This document shows, one piece after another, positions 8,564 to 17,559 of a DNA stretch of 64,000 nt (positions are counted from its first letter, which is position 1; each line of letters begins with the position of its first letter). The DNA comes from Rhizobium album. Its GTDB lineage: Bacteria; Pseudomonadota; Alphaproteobacteria; Rhizobiales; Rhizobiaceae. The position numbers and the translations under genes are program-made. The stretch spans positions 248,001 through 312,000 of the forward strand of contig NZ_QFBC01000003.1 in assembly GCF_003122325.1 (NCBI RefSeq), in the 5' to 3' direction. Under the pieces are notes generated by a model, which saw only the letters and a list, made by a program, of their open reading frames with translations, was not told the DNA's origin and ran no database searches.

Positions 8564-9400
8564 TCACTTCAATCCGTGACGCAGCGCCTGCGACGTCTTG
8601 CTGCGATCTTGCGGTACGATCGACCGCGCCCGTTTGCCGCGGAAGTAGGACTGGACCCAAGGGTCGTCGAATTCGAGCATGTCCTCGATCGTTCCTTCCA
8701 CCAATACCCGTTTCTGGCCGAGAACGGCAATACGGTCGCAGACAGAAAAAAGGCTGTCGAGATCGTGGGTTACCATATAGACGGTCAAACCCAGCGTGTC
8801 CCTCAACCGCGCAATCAGCTCGTCGAACTCGGCGGCGCCGATCGGATCGAGGCCGGATGTCGGCTCGTCCAGGAACACCAGGTCCGGATCGAGCGCCAGC
8901 GCGCGGGCAAGGGCGGCGCGCTTGATCATGCCGCCGGAAAGCTCCGAAGGGTATTTGTCGGCCGCGTCGGCCGCCAACCCCACCATCTCGATCTTCAGCA
9001 GCGCCAACTCGTCCATCAGCCATTTCGGCAGGTCGAGATATTCGCGCATCGGCAGCTGGATGTTTTCCCGCACCGTGAGGGCGGAAAACAGGGCGCCGTG
9101 CTGGAACAACACGCCGAGCCGCATGTCCAGCTTCATCCGCTCTTCTTCGCCGAGGCTGTCGTAGTCCTCGCCGAGAATGTGGATCGTGCCGGAGCGCCGC
9201 GGCAGCAGCCGCAACACGGTGCGCATCAGCACCGACTTGCCGGTGCCGGAAGCCCCGACGAAACCGAGGATTTCACCGCGGTAGATATCGAGGTTGAGGT
9301 TGTCGAGCACGACTTTCGGCCCAAAACCGACCGTCAGGTCGCGCACCGACAGAATGGTCTCGCGCTCTGCAGTCTCTTGGGAAGCGGTATTGTCGTCCAT
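8564..9400 (-). CDS. MlaF-like ABC transporter ATP-binding protein
   Basis: The 278-residue ATPase has Walker A GASGTGKS (about residues 49-56), signature LSGG followed by the Walker B segment LVFLDEPTSGLDP, and the H-loop MVTHD. It energises the lipid transporter formed with the upstream permease and downstream MCE protein. The start at 9400 is chosen because GGGGGCGGGG precedes the ATG and it falls 10 bases after the permease stop; the reading frame extends further upstream into the permease gene, but that part is out of frame with the permease and not conserved in type. Confidence 0.92.
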   Translation of the reverse strand: MDDNTASQETAERETILSVRDLTVGFGPKVVLDNLNLDIYRGEILGFVGASGTGKSVLMRTVLRLLPRRSGTIHILGEDYDSLGEEERMKLDMRLGVLFQHGALFSALTVRENIQLPMREYLDLPKWLMDELALLKIEMVGLAADAADKYPSELSGGMIKRAALARALALDPDLVFLDEPTSGLDPIGAAEFDELIARLRDTLGLTVYMVTHDLDSLFSVCDRIAVLGQKRVLVEGTIEDMLEFDDPWVQSYFRGKRARSIVPQDRSKTSQALRHGLK

Positions 9401-9410
9401 CCCCGCCCCC

Positions 9411-10637
9411 TTAGAAATCGATCGCGGCGTAGAACATGGCGAACAGCCCGTCCACGAGGATGACAACGAAGATGGATTTCACCACCGACGCGGTGACATG
9501 CAGGCCGAGCGATTCGGCGCTGCCGCCGACCTTCAGGCCTTCGACGGCGGCGACGACGCCGATGATCAGCGCCATGAACGGCGCCTTGATCATGCCGGAC
9601 ACGATGGTCGAGAGGTCGATCGCCTCGTGCATGCGCTGCAGGAACACCGCAAAGGTGATGCCGGAATAGCCCCAGGCGACCATTGCGGCGCCGAACAGCG
9701 AGGCGAAGTTGGCGAGGATGGTAAGCAGCGGCAGCGCGATCGTCAGCGCCACCAGCCGCGGAAAGATCAGCACGCCGACCGGATTGAGGCCCATCACCAG
9801 CAGCGCATCGACCTCCTCGCGCATCTTCATCGAACCGATTTCGGCGGTGATGGCGCTGCCGGAGCGGCCGGCGATCATGATGGCAGTCAGGAGCACGCCG
9901 ATTTCGCGCAATTGCAGGATGCCGACAAGATCGACGACGAACACTTCGGCGCCGAAATAGCGCAGCTGGAAGGCGCCCTGCTGGGCGATGATGGCGCCGA
10001 TCAGAAACGACATCAGCAATATGATCGGCGTTGCCTTGACGCCCATATGGTCGATCTGGTTGACGACGGATGCCGGCGAAACCCCGCTGGCGCGGCCAAG
10101 CTTCATCTGCGCACCGCGCACCGCCGAGCCGAGAATATGCATGGCGGAGAGAAAATCGCCCCAGAAACTGTAGGCGAGTTTTCCGACCGGCTCGAACAGC
10201 CGGGTGAAAAGGCTGCGCGTCTCGCTCGGCTCCTCCGCCTTTTCCACCTTGTCGGGCAGGACGGCGATCAATTCCTGAAACCGGCCTTCCCCGCCCGAAA
10301 GGTGGGCAGCATGCCCGTTCGCCTCGACGGTGCGGGCAAGCCGCCGTATCATCCAGGCGCCGGCGACATCCATGGCGGCGATGTCGGAGAGATCGATTTC
10401 CAGATCGTCGGCGGCGCGGTCGCGGCCGATCTCTTCCAGGTCGTGCAGCACCGCGTGCAGGCCGGTATTGGTCCAGCGACCTCCCAGGCGCAAGCGGTGC
10501 CCCGCCCCGTCCGGCAAGCTCTCGATCTTCACATGTGCGGCAGAAGGATCGGCAGGCTTCAAGTCTCTTGCATCTTTCCGGGCTTGCGACAATCTCGCCG
10601 AGTCATACCGGCTTGATTCCTCCGTGTCATCGCACAT
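9411..10637 (-). CDS. STAS-MlaE fusion: lipid ABC transporter permease
   Basis: The product has 408 residues. Residues about 35-135 form a STAS domain (MlaB-like: VDLSDIAAMDVAGAWMIRRL-type pattern) and residues about 165-408 the MlaE permease with its hydrophobic segments and the conserved stretch from VNQIDHMGVKA to the C-terminus. In E. coli the STAS protein MlaB is separate; the fused form is common in alphaproteobacteria. It is the first gene of the operon. I use ATG 10637 (MCDDTEE); a GTG at 10703 in the same frame would run into the divergent gene dgcA. Predicted inner-membrane protein for phospholipid traffic between the membranes. Confidence 0.9.
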   Translation of the reverse strand: MCDDTEESSRYDSARLSQARKDARDLKPADPSAAHVKIESLPDGAGHRLRLGGRWTNTGLHAVLHDLEEIGRDRAADDLEIDLSDIAAMDVAGAWMIRRLARTVEANGHAAHLSGGEGRFQELIAVLPDKVEKAEEPSETRSLFTRLFEPVGKLAYSFWGDFLSAMHILGSAVRGAQMKLGRASGVSPASVVNQIDHMGVKATPIILLMSFLIGAIIAQQGAFQLRYFGAEVFVVDLVGILQLREIGVLLTAIMIAGRSGSAITAEIGSMKMREEVDALLVMGLNPVGVLIFPRLVALTIALPLLTILANFASLFGAAMVAWGYSGITFAVFLQRMHEAIDLSTIVSGMIKAPFMALIIGVVAAVEGLKVGGSAESLGLHVTASVVKSIFVVILVDGLFAMFYAAIDF

Positions 10638-10691
10638 GAGGGAAATAAAGCGGTTCCTGAACCTTTTTAACCGCTTGCCAGGACAAAAATC

Positions 10692-11675
10692 ATGGTCCGT
10701 CACCTCGAAACAACAGTCGCCGCCTTCCCCATTGCCGGTGCATTCACCATTTCCCGCGGTTCGAAAACCGAAGCGCGCGTCGTCACATGCATCATCTCGG
10801 CCAACGGCAGCACCGGCATGGGCGAATGCGTTCCCTACGGACGATATGGCGAAACCATCGAGAACGTCACCGCCGCAATCGAGGCGATCGCCCCGCGCAT
10901 CGCCGCCGGAATGGACCGCGCAGCGCTACAGCGGGAGATGCCGGCGGGGGCCGCCCGCAATGCCGTGGACTGCGCGCTCTGGGACCTGGAGGCCAAGCTT
11001 TCCGGGCAAACGGTGGCCTCCCGTCTGTCGGAAACGCTACCAGCGCCGCTGACCACCGCCTACACCATCTCGCTTGCCGAGCCGGAGGCCATGGCGGCGC
11101 AGACCAGGTCCGTCGCCCATCGCGCTTTGCTGAAGATCAAGGTCGGAACAGAGGACGATGAAAGCCGGCTGCGCGCCGTCCGGGCGGCGGCACCCGACAG
11201 CGCCATCATCGCCGATGCAAACGAGGGCTGGACGGAAGAAAACCTGCAACGCCACCTGCAGATCGCGGCACGGGAGCGCATCGGCCTCATCGAGCAGCCG
11301 CTGCCGGCCGGAAAGGACGGCCTGTTGGCGCGCATTCCAAGGCCGGTGGCGATCTGCGCCGACGAAAGCGTGCACCACACCCGCGACCTCGCGGCATTGC
11401 GCGACCGTTACGACGCGGTCAACATCAAGCTCGACAAGACCGGCGGACTGACGGAAGCGCTGCTGATGCGCGACGAAGCCCGGCGGCTGGGTTTCCAGAT
11501 CATGGTTGGCTGCATGGTCGGCACGTCGCTGGCCATGGCGCCGGCGGTGCTTCTGGCGCAGGGCGCCGATTTCGTCGATCTCGACGGCCCGTTGTTGCTC
11601 GCCCGCGATCGCGAACCGGGCTTGGCCTACAGCGATTCGCTGGTGTTTCCGCCCGAAGCCGCCCTCTGGGGCTGA
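10692..11675 (+). CDS. dgcA: DgcA-like racemase / L-Ala-D/L-Glu dipeptide epimerase
   Basis: This 327-residue enolase-superfamily enzyme has the full active site of the dipeptide epimerase/N-acyl-Glu racemase group. Visible are the KIK motif (Lys148, Lys150), metal ligands Asp175, Glu201 and Asp224 in DANEGW, IEQPLP and CADES, and the opposite-face lysine in NIKLDKTGG (Lys246). It racemises the alpha carbon of Glu-containing substrates, relevant to murein peptide recycling or D-Glu handling. The N-terminus IAGAFTISRGSKTEA resembles proteins named N-acetyl-D-Glu racemase DgcA; the partner dgcN is not adjacent here, so the substrate is an inference. AGGAC precedes the ATG. The gene is divergent from the MCE operon (54-bp gap), and its 3' end overlaps the convergent MFS gene by 49 bp. 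Confidence 0.82.
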   Translation: MVRHLETTVAAFPIAGAFTISRGSKTEARVVTCIISANGSTGMGECVPYGRYGETIENVTAAIEAIAPRIAAGMDRAALQREMPAGAARNAVDCALWDLEAKLSGQTVASRLSETLPAPLTTAYTISLAEPEAMAAQTRSVAHRALLKIKVGTEDDESRLRAVRAAAPDSAIIADANEGWTEENLQRHLQIAARERIGLIEQPLPAGKDGLLARIPRPVAICADESVHHTRDLAALRDRYDAVNIKLDKTGGLTEALLMRDEARRLGFQIMVGCMVGTSLAMAPAVLLAQGADFVDLDGPLLLARDREPGLAYSDSLVFPPEAALWG

Positions 11676-12853
11676 AGATACCAGGCGACGATGACGCAGC
11701 CGAGCCCGACTGCGGCAATGGCCGACATGACGTAATAACCATGCATGCCGAACGCGGCGTAGATGTAGCCGGACGCAAAGGTCGCCACCGCCATGAAGAT
11801 GCCGTTGTAGAAATAATAGGTGCCCTGCGCCGAGGCTTCCTGCTCTTCATGCACCGCATCGACGATGCGCCGCTGGATACCGATATGGCAGAAGGCGAAG
11901 GTGAAGGCGTGCAGGCATTGCAGCACGAAGAAACCGAAATAACCGATATCGAGCGGAAACAGGAGCCAGCGGCAGACGGCGATCGTCGCGCCGAAGCGGA
12001 TCAGCGTCCAGGCGCCAAAAGTGCGGTTGAGCTGGCGGGCAAAGAAAAAGGCGATCACTTCAGCCAAAACGCCGGCACTCCACAGGATGCCGACCGCGGT
12101 GCCGGAAAAGCCGAGTTCGGCCCAATAGATCGAGGCAAAGGCATAAAGCATCGCATGCCCCGCCTGCACCACCGACGAACCGATCATCACCAGGTGCAGG
12201 TCGAAACGCGACAGCGACGTCCTCTGCCTGCTCTTGCCGGCAGCAGCAGCAACGGCAGCGCGGCGAGGCGCGCGGCCGATCCGCGGCGCAGCCAGCCCCA
12301 TGGCCGACATCACGATGCAGCCGACCGTCATCACCGGCAGCACCATGGCGCCGCCGTAGAGGCCGATCAGGTGGCCACCGACCAGCGTGCTGCCGATAAA
12401 GGCGACCGACGCCCAGAGCCGCATCGAGCCGTAATCGAAACCCCATCGGCGCACGCCGGTGATCAGCATCGATTCGACCACCGGGATATAGGGAGCAAAA
12501 ACCGCCCCCTGCAGCGCGAAGACCAGCAGGATCGGCCAGAAGCTCTGCGTCCAGTACAGCCCGACCGCCGTCGCCAGACAGAGCAGGCCCGACCAGACGA
12601 GGATACCGGTTCGCTCCTCCATGCGGTCGGCGAACATCGCCAGGATCGGCGCGAAGATGACGCGCACCACCATCGGCACCGCGAGGATGACGCCGATCTG
12701 GTGGTCGTCGAGGCTGTGGGTCTCGAGCCAGACCGGGAAGAACGGCAGCACCGTGCCGTTGACGATCATCGGCGCGCAGAAAACCAGCGCGCTGCGCTGC
12801 GGAAACCAGCGGGGAGCGTCTTCGCGCGCCGGTGCCTGACTTGCAAGACTCAT
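11627..12853 (-). CDS. MFS transporter (HcaT/nucleoside-symporter-like group)
   Basis: The 408-residue polytopic membrane protein has about 12 hydrophobic segments, with MFS loop signatures such as FADRMEERTGILVW after the second segment. The two-half architecture and sequence style (PFFPVWLETHSLDDHQIG, FDYGSMRLWASVAFIGS) resemble the 3-phenylpropionate transporter-like branch of the MFS. The substrate cannot be read from sequence. A positively charged central loop with an Ala-rich stretch separates the two halves. It ends inside the 3' end of dgcA on the opposite strand. Confidence 0.85.
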   Translation of the reverse strand: MSLASQAPAREDAPRWFPQRSALVFCAPMIVNGTVLPFFPVWLETHSLDDHQIGVILAVPMVVRVIFAPILAMFADRMEERTGILVWSGLLCLATAVGLYWTQSFWPILLVFALQGAVFAPYIPVVESMLITGVRRWGFDYGSMRLWASVAFIGSTLVGGHLIGLYGGAMVLPVMTVGCIVMSAMGLAAPRIGRAPRRAAVAAAAGKSRQRTSLSRFDLHLVMIGSSVVQAGHAMLYAFASIYWAELGFSGTAVGILWSAGVLAEVIAFFFARQLNRTFGAWTLIRFGATIAVCRWLLFPLDIGYFGFFVLQCLHAFTFAFCHIGIQRRIVDAVHEEQEASAQGTYYFYNGIFMAVATFASGYIYAAFGMHGYYVMSAIAAVGLGCVIVAWYLQPQRAASGGNTSESL

Positions 12854-12948
12854 GGAGTGGAACCTGTGAGGAGAGTGCGCCTTCCTAACACAGGCAACAG
12901 GCCTCGCCTATGGCGAAAAATAGCCCTCAGAAAGGAGGGGATTTCGCC

Positions 12949-13782
12949 TCAGGCGGCGCGGTAGCTGATCGCCTTGACGGTGGCCGGTTCCGCCTCTTCT
13001 GCCGTGCCGACCATGTTGCGCCAGGTGATCAGCTCGAAGCGGCCGTCCTCGTGCTCGGCGATCGCCGTGCAGCTTTCCACCCAGTCGCCGGTGTTGATGT
13101 AGCAAACGCCGTCGATCTCCTCGATCACGGCATGGTGGATATGGCCGCAGATGACGCCATCGGCGTCGTTGCGCCGCGCTTCGTCGACGACGACGCGCTG
13201 GAACTCGCCGATGAAGTTGACGGCATGCTTGACCTGCAGCTTGGCCCAGGCGGAAAACGACCAGTAGGGCATGCCGAGCCGGCGCCGGATGCCGGCCAGC
13301 ACGACGTTGATCATGATCGCCATGTCATAGGCCCAGTCGCCCAGATAGGCGAGCAGACGGGCATTGCGGACGACGACGTCGAATTCGTCGCCATGCAGCA
13401 CGAGATAGCGGCGGCCGTCGGCGCCCTCATGGATCATCCGCTCGGCCACTTCGATGCCGCCGAAATGCATGCCCGGGAAGTCGCGCAGGAATTCGTCGTG
13501 ATTGCCGGGGATATAAACGATGCGGGTGCCCTTGCGCGCCTTGCGCAAGAGCTTCTGCACCACGTCGTTACAATCCTGCGGCCAGTACCAGCTCCGCTTC
13601 AGCCGCCATCCGTCGACGATATCGCCGACGAGGATGATGGTATCGGCCTCGTGGTATTTTAGGAAATCGAGCAGGAAATCCGCCTTCGCCGCCTTCGAGC
13701 CCAGATGGATATCGGACAGGAACAGTGTCCTGAAATGTTTGACTTCCTGCTGCCCAGCCACGGATGTCATCCTTTGGTTCAT
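12949..13782 (-). CDS. LpxH-like metallophosphoesterase (UDP-2,3-diacylglucosamine diphosphatase family)
   Basis: The 277-residue calcineurin-like phosphoesterase shows all metal motifs in order: SDIHLG (Asp24, His26), GDIVDGW, GNHDE, a later HGDEFD and GHIHH. This order and the spacing with an inserted helical segment (YWSFSAWAKLQVKHAVNFIGEF) fit the LpxH-like family. Many Hyphomicrobiales use LpxI for the lipid A step, so the true substrate could be another UDP-sugar or phospho-compound. ATG 13782 is chosen; ATG codons at 13824 (longer) and 13770 are alternatives, and none has a strong ribosome binding site. Confidence 0.8.
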   Translation of the reverse strand: MNQRMTSVAGQQEVKHFRTLFLSDIHLGSKAAKADFLLDFLKYHEADTIILVGDIVDGWRLKRSWYWPQDCNDVVQKLLRKARKGTRIVYIPGNHDEFLRDFPGMHFGGIEVAERMIHEGADGRRYLVLHGDEFDVVVRNARLLAYLGDWAYDMAIMINVVLAGIRRRLGMPYWSFSAWAKLQVKHAVNFIGEFQRVVVDEARRNDADGVICGHIHHAVIEEIDGVCYINTGDWVESCTAIAEHEDGRFELITWRNMVGTAEEAEPATVKAISYRAA

Positions 13783-13959
13783 GGAATTTTTAAAGCCCGT
13801 AAAACCAGAGTCTTGTTGCAACATGATGACAGGGGCCGGGCATGCGCCGGCGCAGCCGTGCGCCCCGCAACATCGAAAAGTGAGAAATTCCCGATTGTAT
13901 CGCCAAAACGATTGTTGCTATGAGAAACCGACTGAAAAGACATGAGAGGAAGGCGCGCC

Positions 13960-16278
13960 ATGGATACCCACGAGAAATCAAAGGCGCCGACGGTTCCCGC
14001 AAGCGGCGACCTCGATGAACAGGCCCTGTTCTTCCATCGTTATCCGCGTCCGGGCAAGCTGGAGATCCAGGCGACCAAGCCGCTCGGCAACCAGCGCGAC
14101 CTGGCGCTTGCCTATTCTCCCGGCGTTGCCGCCCCCTGCCTTGCGATCCGCGACGAGCCGGAACGGGCGGCCGACTACACTGCCCGCGCCAATCTCGTTG
14201 CCGTGATCTCCAACGGCACCGCCGTTCTCGGCCTCGGCAATATCGGCCCGCTCGCCTCCAAGCCGGTGATGGAGGGCAAGGCCGTGCTCTTCAAGAAGTT
14301 CGCCGGCATCGACGTCTTCGACATCGAGATCGATGCCCTCGACGTCGAGCGCATGGTCAGCACGGTGTCGGCGCTGGAACCCACCTTCGGCGGCATCAAC
14401 CTCGAAGATATCAAGGCGCCGGAATGTTTCGAGGTCGAGCGCCGGCTGCGGTCGATGATGAACATCCCGGTCTTCCATGACGACCAGCACGGCACCGCCA
14501 TCATCGTCGCCGCGGCGATCCTCAACGGCCTGGAACTCGCCGGCAAGGCGATCGCCGACGTCAAGATCGTCGCGTCGGGCGCCGGCGCGGCCGCGCTCGC
14601 CTGCCTCAACCTGCTCGTGACGCTCGGAGCCAAACGGGAAAACATCTGGGTCCACGACCTCGAAGGCCTGGTCTACGAGGGCCGTGTCGAATTGATGGAC
14701 GAATGGAAATCCGTCTATGCCCAGAAGAGCGACAAGCGGCGGCTGGACGAAAGCATCGACGGCGCCGACGTCTTTCTCGGCCTTTCGGCCGCCGGCGTGC
14801 TAAAGCCGGACCTTCTGGCCCGCATGGCCGAAAAGCCGCTGATCATGGCGCTCGCCAACCCGACACCGGAAATCATGCCGGATCTCGCCCGCGCCGCACG
14901 GCCCGACGCGATGATCTGCACCGGCCGCTCGGACTTCCCCAACCAGGTCAACAACGTCCTGTGTTTCCCCTACATCTTCCGCGGCGCGCTCGATTGCGGC
15001 GCCACGACGATCAATGAAGAAATGAAGATGGCCGCCGTGCGCGCCATCGCAGCACTTGCCCGCGAAGAGGTCTCGGAAGTGGCCGCCAAGGCCTATTCCG
15101 ACGAGACGCCGACCTTCGGGCCGAACTACCTGATCCCCTCGCCCTTCGATCCGCGGCTGATCCTGCGCATCGCGCCGGCCGTGGCGAAGGCTGCCGCCGA
15201 CAGCGGCGTCGCCTCGCGTCCGATCGCCGATTTCGACGCCTATTTCGACCAGCTCAACCGCTTCGTCTTCCGCTCCGGCTTCGTCATGAAGCCGATCTTC
15301 ACCGCCGCCAAGAATGCCGGCCAGAAGCGGGTGATCTTTGCCGAAGGCGAGGATGAGCGCGTGCTGCGTGCTGCCCAGGTGCTCATCGAGGAAGGCACCG
15401 GCCAGCCGATCCTCATCGGCCGCCCGCAAATCATCGAGACGCGCTTGCAGCGTTTCGGCCTGCGAATCCGGCCGGATGTCGATTTCGCGGTCGTCAATCC
15501 GCAGGACGATCCGCGCTATCGCGACTATGTCGACGACTACTTCGCCCTTGTCGGCCGCGCCGGCATCAACCCGGAGGCAGCCCGCACCATCGTGCGCACC
15601 AACAATACCGTCATCGGCGCGTTGTCGGTGCGTCGCGGCGAAGCCGATGCGCTGATCTGCGGCGTCGAAGGCCGTTATGACAAGCACCTGCGCGACGTCA
15701 ACCAGATCATCGGCCGGCGCAAGGGCGTCTGCGCCTTCGCCGGCCTCAGCCTGCTGATCTCGCAGCGCGGCGCGATCTTCTTCACCGACACCTTCGTCAA
15801 CGACAATCCGACCGCAGAAGAACTGGCGGAGACGACCATCCTCGCCGCCCAGGAAATCCGCCGTTTCGGCATCACGCCGAAGGCGGCGCTGCTCTCGCAT
15901 TCGAATTTCGGGTCGCGCAACTCCGAAAGCGGCCGCAAGATGCGGCATGCCCTGGAGCTGATCCGCGAAAAGGCCCCGGATCTCGAGGTCGACGGCGAAA
16001 TGCAGGGCGGCTCGGCGCTGTCGGAGGCGTTGCGCAAGCGCGCCATGCCGAACTCGACGCTGACGGGCGAAGCCAACCTGCTCGTCTTCCCGACGCTCGA
16101 TGCCGCCAACATCTCGCTCGGCATCGTGCGGACGATGATGGATGCCCTGCATGTCGGGCCGATCCTGCTGGGAGCCGCCCTACCCGCGCACATCCTGTCG
16201 TCCTCGGTCACCTCGCGCGGCGTCGTCAACATGGCGGCGCTTGCCGTCGTCGAGGCCTCGCATCCGACGGCACCGTAA
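13960..16278 (+). CDS. Malic enzyme with C-terminal phosphotransacetylase-like domain
   Basis: The 772-residue protein decarboxylates malate to pyruvate with NAD(P). The N-terminal half has the malic enzyme core: [24 protein letters not shown], the metal site region [15 protein letters not shown] followed by HDDQHGTAI, and the nucleotide-binding turn VASGAGAAA. The C-terminal half (from about residue 440) is the phosphotransacetylase-like domain with [13 protein letters not shown], which in this family is regulatory and not catalytic. Rhizobia carry two such enzymes, Dme (NAD) and Tme (NADP); the cofactor cannot be fixed by eye. Start 13960 is chosen over an in-frame ATG at 13942 because GAGAGGAAGG stands 7 bases before it. 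The enzyme feeds pyruvate/acetyl-CoA from dicarboxylates and links to the fumarases further along. Confidence 0.95.
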   Translation: MDTHEKSKAPTVPASGDLDEQALFFHRYPRPGKLEIQATKPLGNQRDLALAYSPGVAAPCLAIRDEPERAADYTARANLVAVISNGTAVLGLGNIGPLASKPVMEGKAVLFKKFAGIDVFDIEIDALDVERMVSTVSALEPTFGGINLEDIKAPECFEVERRLRSMMNIPVFHDDQHGTAIIVAAAILNGLELAGKAIADVKIVASGAGAAALACLNLLVTLGAKRENIWVHDLEGLVYEGRVELMDEWKSVYAQKSDKRRLDESIDGADVFLGLSAAGVLKPDLLARMAEKPLIMALANPTPEIMPDLARAARPDAMICTGRSDFPNQVNNVLCFPYIFRGALDCGATTINEEMKMAAVRAIAALAREEVSEVAAKAYSDETPTFGPNYLIPSPFDPRLILRIAPAVAKAAADSGVASRPIADFDAYFDQLNRFVFRSGFVMKPIFTAAKNAGQKRVIFAEGEDERVLRAAQVLIEEGTGQPILIGRPQIIETRLQRFGLRIRPDVDFAVVNPQDDPRYRDYVDDYFALVGRAGINPEAARTIVRTNNTVIGALSVRRGEADALICGVEGRYDKHLRDVNQIIGRRKGVCAFAGLSLLISQRGAIFFTDTFVNDNPTAEELAETTILAAQEIRRFGITPKAALLSHSNFGSRNSESGRKMRHALELIREKAPDLEVDGEMQGGSALSEALRKRAMPNSTLTGEANLLVFPTLDAANISLGIVRTMMDALHVGPILLGAALPAHILSSSVTSRGVVNMAALAVVEASHPTAP

Positions 16279-16407
16279 ACCAAGCCGGAGCAAAAACCGT
16301 ACCAGCCGGCCGCGCCATGTTGCGACTGGCTGCCGTTGCGGTATGATGGCATTGCTTGGAGAGGCGGTTCGCCGCCATGTGACGATCACCTTAACGGAGA
16401 AAAGCCC

Positions 16408-17523
16408 GTGTTGACGTTTGGGCGTGTGTTTCCCGTCGTGCTCCTGACGCTGGTTTCGACGGCGCCGTTGCGCGCCGAGGCGAGAGCCGTGTGTGAAGAA
16501 CTGCGCGCCAGCCTTGCCGGCACGCCGACGGTGATCGGCAATACCGGCGACGTGCGCCGCTCCGCCAACGCCATCAACCGCCTGAACCAGGATATCCGCC
16601 GCCTGCGCAGCGACATGCGCCGCAGCGGCTGCTCCTCCGGCAGCATCGTCGTTTTCGGTGGCGACAACCAGGACTTCTGCATGCGGGCGGAAGCCGACCT
16701 CAACGACATGGAAGTCGAGAAGGACGAGCTTCTGCGCCAGCGCTCCGGCCTGCGCAATCGCGGCCGCAGCGGCGTCCTGGCAGCGTTGCGCGAGAACGGC
16801 TGCGACGAGCAGGCCCCTTCCGATACGGCGCTCACCGAGACGCAGGATCTCAGGGCAACGCTGGAAAGCGACGGCGGCTCGATCATTTCGACCAACCGCG
16901 TCTTTGGCGCCATCGACCGCCAGCCGACGAGCCTGCTGCCGATGGAGGGCGAACCCTTGCCGCTGGGCGAGCAGCTGCCGCTGCAGCAGGAGGGCGGTTT
17001 GAGGACGCTCTGCGTGCGCACCTGCGACGGCGCCTTCTTCCCCATCTCCTCGAATGCGACCAGCCAGAGTTTCCGCCATGATGCGCAGACCTGCGCCCAG
17101 ATGTGCCCGGGCACGCAGACGGAACTCTATTACCACGCCATGGTCGGCCAGGAGAGCGCCGACATGATTTCCGCCGAAACCGGCGCGCCCTATACGGAAC
17201 TGCCGAACGCCTTCTCCTATCGCAACCGCACGAGCAGCAAGGATTCGGCCTGCGGCTGCAACCTGAACGCCTATTACGAGCAGAAGCTGAAAGAGAGCAA
17301 CGCCGGCACGCTGCCGAAGCAGACCAGTTCGAAATCGGTGACCGAAATCGTCACCGAAACCAAGCCGGAACCGCGCGGCACGCTCGACGCCATTCCCGAA
17401 GAGCGCGTCTACGACCCGGCCAACTCGAAGATCCGCCAGGTCGGCCCGCAATTCCTCGGCGACGACAGCGCCGCGATCGATCTCAGGAACCCGAAGGGGT
17501 CGACAAGCCAGCCGTTGCAATAA
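16408..17523 (+). CDS. DUF2865 domain-containing secreted protein
   Basis: The 371-residue product starts at GTG 16408, 8 bases after ACGGAG; the open frame begins earlier, at 16336, without a ribosome binding site. A signal peptide is clear (VLLTLVSTAPLRAEARA). A helical, Arg-rich section with single cysteines (about residues 25-130) precedes the DUF2865 core, which has the characteristic LCVRTCDGAFFPIS, a CAQMCPG motif and ACGCN. The paired cysteines fit an oxidised, periplasmic fold. Function is unknown in the family. It is downstream of the malic enzyme (129-bp gap) and convergent with the diguanylate cyclase gene. Confidence 0.85.
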   Translation: MLTFGRVFPVVLLTLVSTAPLRAEARAVCEELRASLAGTPTVIGNTGDVRRSANAINRLNQDIRRLRSDMRRSGCSSGSIVVFGGDNQDFCMRAEADLNDMEVEKDELLRQRSGLRNRGRSGVLAALRENGCDEQAPSDTALTETQDLRATLESDGGSIISTNRVFGAIDRQPTSLLPMEGEPLPLGEQLPLQQEGGLRTLCVRTCDGAFFPISSNATSQSFRHDAQTCAQMCPGTQTELYYHAMVGQESADMISAETGAPYTELPNAFSYRNRTSSKDSACGCNLNAYYEQKLKESNAGTLPKQTSSKSVTEIVTETKPEPRGTLDAIPEERVYDPANSKIRQVGPQFLGDDSAAIDLRNPKGSTSQPLQ

Positions 17524-17559
17524 TTCTTTCCGGACAACCCGGGGAAACGTGCCGCCGCG

